Assembly (NCBI GenBank): GCA_002305235.1
Contig: DBQL01000124.1
Span: 1,636 to 7,144, forward strand
DNA length: 5,509 bases
Source: Prevotella sp. UBA1395
GTDB lineage: Bacteria; Bacteroidota; Bacteroidia; Bacteroidales; Bacteroidaceae
Reading direction: 5' to 3'
This document shows positions 1 to 3,389 of the stretch, piece by piece (position 1 is the first letter of the stretch; each line of letters starts with the position of its first letter). A model generated the notes under the pieces. It had not been told where the DNA came from, did not search any database, and saw only the letters and a list, made by a program, of their open reading frames with translations. The position numbers and the translations under genes are program-made.

Positions 1-55
1 AAGATAGTCATCGCGCGGCGAAAAGATAGCAATCGCACGACGATGACTATCTCTT
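1..55. repeat. Short direct/inverted repeat cluster at the window edge
   Basis: Two imperfect direct copies lie 22 bp apart (1-20 and 23-42, both starting AAGATAG, 16 of 20 bases identical). A perfect 12-bp inverted pair is also present: AGATAGTCATCG at 2-13 and its reverse complement at 41-52, with a 27-nt loop. The 22-bp period is not a multiple of three, which argues against coding repeats. The cluster may continue to the left of the window. Its function is unknown; it could be the end of an intergenic repeat family or a terminator-like structure. Confidence 0.5.
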
Positions 56-288
56 CGCGAAAAGAAGTCGGTTTTTTGTCGGAAAAAGCAGATTTTTATC
101 ATTTTCTCGTCTCCGCGATTTTCTAAAACGAGAAAAACATGAAGCGCGATTTTTCAGATTTTTATTGACAAAAAGGGGCTTCCGCTGATGCCACACACAG
201 GGCGCGAGGAGGCCGTGGAAACGGCACCAAGCCCTCACAAACAGAAAAAATTCGGCGTGAAAACCCGACACGATGCGCAGAAAAACCG
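56..288. other. Non-coding region upstream of the hydrolase gene
   Basis: No convincing gene is seen here. The left half is AT-rich and holds a 9-bp inverted pair, TTTTCTCGT at 102-110 and ACGAGAAAA at 128-136 (17-nt loop), which could form a weak hairpin. It also holds an 11-bp direct repeat, CAGATTTTTAT, at 89-99 and 155-165. The right half (about 171-270) is more G/C-rich and unexplained. A minus-strand open frame crosses 47-271, but its basic, low-complexity translation matches no family I recognise, so I treat it as chance. Confidence 0.4.
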
Positions 289-296
289 TACCTTTG
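289..296 (+). promoter_or_regulatory. Bacteroidetes -7 promoter box (TACCTTTG)
   Basis: TACCTTTG matches the Bacteroidetes housekeeping-sigma -7 consensus TAnnTTTG. It ends 25 nt before the ATG at 322, so transcription would start near 301-304 and give a leader of about 20 nt. No clear TTTG-type -33 element is seen 19-21 nt upstream, so the assignment rests on the -7 box and its position. Confidence 0.55.
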
Positions 297-321
297 CATT
301 ATCGACAAAAGACTTTCGACA

Positions 322-1341
322 ATGGAGAATCCTTATATCAAACAGTTTCCCGAACTGATGAACGGCAAGACCATCATGTACTGCCACGGGTTCGGGTCGG
401 CAGCCTCATCGGGCACGGTGAAGCTCATCCGGCAGACCTTTCCCAACAGCAGGGTGGTGGCCTTCGACATCCCCGTGCACCCCGCAGAAGCCATCGCCTT
501 TCTCAAGGAGAAGGTGGCACAAGAGAAACCCCACCTGATCATCGGCACATCGATGGGTGGCATGTACGCCGAGATGCTCTACGGCGTGGACCGTATCTGC
601 GTGAACCCGGCCTTTGAGATGGGGCAGACAATGAAAGAACACGGCATGACGGGCAAGCAGGTGTGGCAAAACCCACGGCAAGACGGCGAGACGGAGTTCA
701 TGGTGACCAAGGCGCTCGTGAAGGAGTATCACGAGATGACAGAACAAAACTTCGTGCTGCTGGAGGCGATGAGCGCCGAGGAGCGTGCCGAGGAGCAACG
801 ACGGGTGTGGGGACTCTTTGGCGACGCCGACCCGGTGGTGCACACCTTCGACCTCTACCACAGCCACTACCCGCAGGCGGCACACTTTCATGGTGAGCAC
901 CGCATGGACGACCGGTCGTTCATGAACGGCGTGGTGCCGGTCATCAGGTGGATAGACGACCGGCAGGAGCGACGCGAGCGACAAATCGTCTACATCGATG
1001 CATCGACACTGCGCGACAGCTACGACAAGCCCAAGTCGAGCCTTGTCAAAGCCTTCCAGATGCTCATCGAGACCTATCAGGTGTATATCGTGATGCCCGC
1101 TCCGACCAACGACCATGCCGCCCTCGATGCCGACGCGCAATGGATAGAACGGTATCTATCAACCCCCGCACACGACCACGTGGTGTATACCAACCGGAAG
1201 GATCTGCTCTACGGCGACTACTTCATCGACGCCGCGCCCGATGACAACTTCATGGGCACAGCCCTCGAGTATGGGTCGGATGAGTTTAAGACGTGGGAAG
1301 AGGTGATGGTGTTCTTTGAGAGGTTGCGGCCTGTAAGCTGA
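322..1341 (+). CDS. YqiA/YcfP-like alpha/beta hydrolase fused to a degenerate NT5C-like (HAD) domain
   Basis: This is a 339-residue predicted cytosolic protein with no signal peptide or membrane segment. Residues 1-212 resemble the small YqiA/YcfP (UPF0227) esterase-like hydrolases. They carry an HGFGS oxyanion-type loop at 22-26, a GTSMGG nucleophile elbow at 75-80 (Ser77), an acid-loop GDADPVV at 167-173 (probably Asp170) and a late GEHRM at 191-195 (His193), so the triad looks complete. Residues 221-339 resemble cytosolic 5'(3')-deoxyribonucleotidase: VYIDAS at 223-228, VYIVMPAP at 254-261, RKDLLYGDYFID at 292-303, and a closing EYGSDEFKTWEEV. The HAD nucleophile Asp226 is kept, but the second Asp of the DxD motif is Ser228 and the usual IDDRP is IDAAP. 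The second domain may therefore bind a nucleotide rather than hydrolyse it. The substrate is unknown. The ATG at 322 is chosen because it precedes the hydrolase fold directly and follows the promoter box at a sensible distance. Confidence 0.8.
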   Translation: MENPYIKQFPELMNGKTIMYCHGFGSAASSGTVKLIRQTFPNSRVVAFDIPVHPAEAIAFLKEKVAQEKPHLIIGTSMGGMYAEMLYGVDRICVNPAFEMGQTMKEHGMTGKQVWQNPRQDGETEFMVTKALVKEYHEMTEQNFVLLEAMSAEERAEEQRRVWGLFGDADPVVHTFDLYHSHYPQAAHFHGEHRMDDRSFMNGVVPVIRWIDDRQERRERQIVYIDASTLRDSYDKPKSSLVKAFQMLIETYQVYIVMPAPTNDHAALDADAQWIERYLSTPAHDHVVYTNRKDLLYGDYFIDAAPDDNFMGTALEYGSDEFKTWEEVMVFFERLRPVS

Positions 1342-1349
1342 ACCATAGC

Positions 1350-1389
1350 GGCCTCTCCCCTAACCCCTCCCCGGAAGGGAGGGGAATGA
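1350..1389 (-). repeat. Left inverted repeat with hairpin
   Basis: From the outside inward it reads a GGCCTC end, a C-rich tail, stem arm CCCCTCCC (1364-1371), loop CGGAA (1372-1376), stem arm GGGAGGGG (1377-1384), then GAATGA (1384-1389). The 8-bp stem is perfect. It is the inverted counterpart of the copy at 2104-2147. It could also act as a terminator for the hydrolase gene that ends at 1341, though no U-tract follows. Confidence 0.75.
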
Positions 1390-1505
1390 ACAGTCTCAAG
1401 AATGGGAGGAGGAATGGGATGAAAGGTAATAAAAGAAAATACTTGTCACAATCCTTATTCCAAGGAATGGAAAAAGATGATTTGGGAGCATGAAAACAGA
1501 GAGTG

Positions 1506-1904
1506 ATGATGGGCAAGAATGAAAAGAAGGGGTATCAGACAGCGGCACCGGATAGATACCACATCTTGAAGGACCACGCACGACAAATGCGTAGAGAGAT
1601 GACCGATGCCGAGCGACTGCTTTGGGAAACACTACGACACAACCCCTATCGATTGCGGTTTCGTCGGCAACATCCTATCGCAGACTTCATTGTCGACTTT
1701 GTGTGTTTAGACTATATGCTGGTCATTGAGGTCGACGGAGGATACCATTTCACACCTGAACAGATGAGTGATGATGCTGCACGAGCACAAATCCTGAACA
1801 ACATGGGATTTTCCATCATGCGGTTCACCAATGAGGAGGTAATGTTCCAAGTTGATGATGTAACCCGAAAAATATACGACTACCTTCTCGAGCAGGCTGA
1901 GTAG
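1506..1904 (+). CDS. DUF559 domain endonuclease (Vsr-like PD-(D/E)XK fold)
   Basis: This is a 132-residue protein that fits the single-domain DUF559 family in length and motif order: RQMRREMTDAERLLW (about 26-40), FRRQHPI (52-58), DFIVDF (60-65, Asp64), VIEVDGGYH (73-81, with Glu75, Asp77 and His81), then a D-x2-R helix and a MRFTNEEV strand-turn. The family belongs to the Vsr/restriction-endonuclease-like fold, and these acidic residues are the expected metal site, so it is probably an active DNA nuclease. Its target is unknown. No methyltransferase or other restriction-modification partner is nearby. The start is uncertain: GTG at 1503, ATG at 1506 and ATG at 1509 are consecutive and in frame. 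I prefer ATG 1506. No clear promoter box is seen before it. It is the only gene inside the inverted-repeat unit. Confidence 0.85.
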   Translation: MMGKNEKKGYQTAAPDRYHILKDHARQMRREMTDAERLLWETLRHNPYRLRFRRQHPIADFIVDFVCLDYMLVIEVDGGYHFTPEQMSDDAARAQILNNMGFSIMRFTNEEVMFQVDDVTRKIYDYLLEQAE

Positions 1905-2103
1905 CCCATACCCTCACACCTTAATCACATCTTTCGTCAATAATGCCCATACCATCAAAGAACATCAAAAACAGTCTGAAATATATACAAATCAGCCAAG
2001 AAAAACTATTAAAACCGTCAAGACTGACAAACCAAACACCCAAGGAAATAAACATCGTTATCTCCCTACTCACTCCTGTCGTGTCCCAACAACCGTTTAA
2101 CCC
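1905..2103. other. Non-coding AT-rich interior of the DUF559 unit
   Basis: The stretch between the nuclease stop and the right-hand repeat is A-rich and has no supported gene. An open frame at 1943-2188 runs straight through both right-hand repeats, and its C-terminal residues (PLPPGEGLGVR) are just the translated repeat, so it is not called. No promoter or RNA structure stands out before the hairpin at 2114. Confidence 0.5.
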
Positions 2104-2147
2104 TCATTCCACTCCCCTCCCTCCCGGGGAGGGGTTGGGGGTGAGGC
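2104..2147 (+). repeat. Right inverted repeat, complete copy with hairpin
   Basis: It reads TCATTC (2104-2109), a short spacer, stem arm CCCCTCCC (2114-2121), loop TCCCG (2122-2126), stem arm GGGAGGGG (2127-2134), then tail TTGGGGGTGAGGC (2135-2147). Stem sequence, stem length and 5-nt loop length match the left copy in inverted orientation. Differences lie in the loop, the tail and the spacer. Confidence 0.75.
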
Positions 2148-2158
2148 AGCAACCACTC

Positions 2159-2192
2159 TCATTCTTTCTATGGAGGGGTTGGGGGTGAGGCC
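2159..2192 (+). repeat. Right inverted repeat, partial tandem copy lacking one stem arm
   Basis: TCATTC (2159-2164) is followed by a short T-rich spacer instead of the CCCCTCCC arm, then GGAGGGG (2172-2178) and the full tail TTGGGGGTGAGGCC (2179-2192). It is a direct repeat of the unit at 2104-2147 with the 5' stem arm lost, so it cannot form the same hairpin. It ends 4 nt from the guanine deaminase stop codon. Confidence 0.7.
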
Positions 2193-2196
2193 AAGT

Positions 2197-2664
2197 CTAA
2201 TAGCGCGTTTTCGTCTCTGATTCTCTCCACATCTCAAACGCCTTCTTGCCCTCCTCGGGCAGCAGTGAGATGATGGGGCGGTGGCGGGCGGTGAGCGGAC
2301 GGTCGATCTCCTGATAGATAAAGTCGTCGTCGAAACCTATCCCCGCGGCCGCCTTACGGTCGTTGGAGTAATAGATGGTGTCGATATGCGCCCAGTAAAT
2401 GGCCCCGAGACACATCGGACACGGTTCGCACGAACAGTAAATCTCGCAGCCGGTGAGGTCGAACGAGCGCAGACGCGCACAGGCCGCACGTATGGCGTTC
2501 ACCTCGGCATGGGCCGTGGGGTCATGGTCTATGGTCACACTGTTGGACGCTTCGGCGATGATTGCGCCATCCTTGGCGATGACGGCGCCAAACGGTCCGC
2601 CACCGGTCGTCACACTATTCTCACTCAGGGCAATGGCCCTGCGCATCAATTCTTCTTTGCTCAT
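2197..2664 (-). CDS. guaD: Guanine deaminase, CDA-fold (Bacillus GuaD type)
   Basis: This 155-residue cytosolic enzyme should convert guanine to xanthine and ammonia in purine salvage/catabolism. The zinc-deaminase signature is complete: PTAHAEVNAIR at 49-59 (His52 zinc ligand, Glu54 proton shuttle) and SCEPCPMCLGAIYWA at 78-92 (Cys82 and Cys85 zinc ligands). It is assigned to GuaD rather than tRNA adenosine deaminase or cytosine deaminase because the IYWA segment, the following GFDDDFIYQEI at 110-120 and the C-terminal tyrosine closely follow the Bacillus subtilis GuaD pattern, and the length (about 156) agrees. The frame stays open far upstream through the opposite gene, but homology begins at the ATG at 2664 and that extension is antisense to the alkyltransferase. 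The gene is convergent with the DUF559 unit and divergent from the alkyltransferase. Confidence 0.92.
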   Translation of the reverse strand: MSKEELMRRAIALSENSVTTGGGPFGAVIAKDGAIIAEASNSVTIDHDPTAHAEVNAIRAACARLRSFDLTGCEIYCSCEPCPMCLGAIYWAHIDTIYYSNDRKAAAGIGFDDDFIYQEIDRPLTARHRPIISLLPEEGKKAFEMWRESETKTRY

Positions 2665-2761
2665 AGCTTCTGTTTTTATATCTTCCTTGCGGGGGCGTAG
2701 CACCACGATAGCATCATCGCAACGGCGCCGCAGCCTCTTTCCACGCCAAGAAACCAATTTG

Positions 2762-2769
2762 CAAAGGTA
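2762..2769 (-). promoter_or_regulatory. Minus-strand -7 box (TACCTTTG) for guaD
   Basis: Reading the minus strand gives TACCTTTG, the same box as that in front of the hydrolase gene. Transcription would start near 2755 and give guaD a leader of about 90 nt. A -33 element at the ideal distance is not clear. The leader includes a G/C-rich part with a GGCGCC palindrome but no riboswitch that I recognise. Confidence 0.55.
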
Positions 2770-2844
2770 AACAAAATATCCTCCAAGGGCGATGGACAAT
2801 ACAACTTTTTGTCGGCGAAAACCCGATTTTAACCGTAAAAACAC

Positions 2845-2852
2845 TAACTTTG
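2845..2852 (+). promoter_or_regulatory. Plus-strand -7 box (TAACTTTG) for the alkyltransferase
   Basis: TAACTTTG matches TAnnTTTG and ends only 4 nt before the ATG at 2857. Transcription would start at or next to that ATG, predicting a leaderless or nearly leaderless mRNA. A TTTG at 2808-2811 lies too far upstream (33 nt) to be the usual -33 partner. Confidence 0.55.
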
Positions 2853-2856
2853 CATC

Positions 2857-3363
2857 ATGATGACAACGATCGAATACGGATTTAGCGACAGCCCGTTTGG
2901 TGAGATTATCGTGGCACGGACACCGCTCGGTATCTGCGACCTCCAGTTTTTGGAGCACAACAAGTTGGGAACCATCCACGAGCTGGCCGCACGGTGGGGT
3001 GTCTACACCCCCACGACACAGAGCGACCGCATGGCCAACAACGTGGAGCGCGTGATCTTCGAGGGGCTCGACCGCGAGCTGACACTCGACCTGCGTGGCA
3101 CCGACTTCCAAAAACAGGTGTGGCACGAGGTGCAACGCATACCCTTCGGGCAGACGGCGAGCTATCAAGACATTGCCAACCGCATGGAAAAACCGTCGGC
3201 CGTGAGGGCCGTGGCATCGGCCGTGGCGCAAAACCCCATCGCCATGCTCATCCCATGCCATAGGGTGATACACAGCGATGGCACCACGGGAGAGTACCAC
3301 TGGGGCAGGGAACTGAAGAAAAAACTCATCGAATGGGAGGCGGCCGAGGCGGCCAAGAGGTAA
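2857..3363 (+). CDS. ogt: O6-alkylguanine-DNA alkyltransferase (methylated-DNA--protein-cysteine methyltransferase), Ada-C-like
   Basis: This 168-residue suicide repair protein should take alkyl groups from O6-alkylguanine in DNA onto its own cysteine. The active-site motif IPCHRV is at 132-137 (Cys134). The DNA-binding domain reads GTDFQKQVW (81-89), IPFGQTASYQDIA (95-107) and AVRAVASAVAQNPI (115-128, with Arg117 as the probable base-flipping finger). The closing TGEYHWG at 144-150 and the RAVASA segment resemble the C-terminal half of Ada more than Ogt or human MGMT. The AraC-type and N-terminal methylphosphotriester domains of Ada are absent, so it should be a repair enzyme and not a regulator. 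ATG 2857 and ATG 2860 are adjacent; I use the first. It is followed after 26 nt by the Dna2-like gene on the same strand. Confidence 0.92.
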   Translation: MMTTIEYGFSDSPFGEIIVARTPLGICDLQFLEHNKLGTIHELAARWGVYTPTTQSDRMANNVERVIFEGLDRELTLDLRGTDFQKQVWHEVQRIPFGQTASYQDIANRMEKPSAVRAVASAVAQNPIAMLIPCHRVIHSDGTTGEYHWGRELKKKLIEWEAAEAAKR

Positions 3364-3389
3364 CATCGGATGACAACCGTCGTGGCTTC

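Larger units (their letters stand above)
1350..2192 (+). mobile_element. Putative DUF559 cassette bounded by inverted REP-like repeats
   Basis: The outer 21 bases at each end (1350-1370 and 2172-2192) are inverted copies with 19 of 21 positions matching. They begin GGCCTC and end GAGGCC. Inside each end is a G/C-rich hairpin, and the only gene is a DUF559 endonuclease. The unit fills almost the whole gap between two convergent genes (8 nt from one stop, 4 nt from the other) and looks less G/C-rich than its flanks. There is no recognisable transposase and no target-site duplication directly at the ends. The boundaries come from the repeat symmetry. That it is or was mobile is inference; a fixed intergenic repeat pair around a resident gene is the alternative. 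Confidence 0.5.

Noticed and set aside
47..271. 74-codon minus-strand open frame
   Set aside because: Its composition is basic and low in complexity, it overlaps hairpin and repeat DNA, and it shows no family resemblance.
406..1140. Minus-strand open frame (244 codons)
   Set aside because: It is antisense to the hydrolase fusion; the His/Val/Leu-rich translation is typical of a shadow frame.
1400..1419. GAATGGGA repeated at 1400-1407 and 1412-1419
   Set aside because: Two 8-bp purine-rich copies are too short and simple to be called a repeat array.
1943..2188. 81-codon plus-strand open frame after the nuclease gene
   Set aside because: It reads through both right-hand repeats, and its C-terminal residues are simply the translated repeat. 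It has no domain and no promoter.
1350..2192. CRISPR array
   Set aside because: There are only two or three copies, they are inverted, their spacing is irregular, and no cas genes are present.
1345..2205. ATAGCG at 1345-1350 and 2200-2205 as a target-site duplication
   Set aside because: The right copy is not adjacent to the element end (2192) and lies inside the guaD coding sequence, so a 6-bp match is probably chance.
2665..3366. Upstream extension of the guaD frame
   Set aside because: The frame is open by chance through the opposite alkyltransferase gene. GuaD homology and normal length begin at the ATG at 2664.
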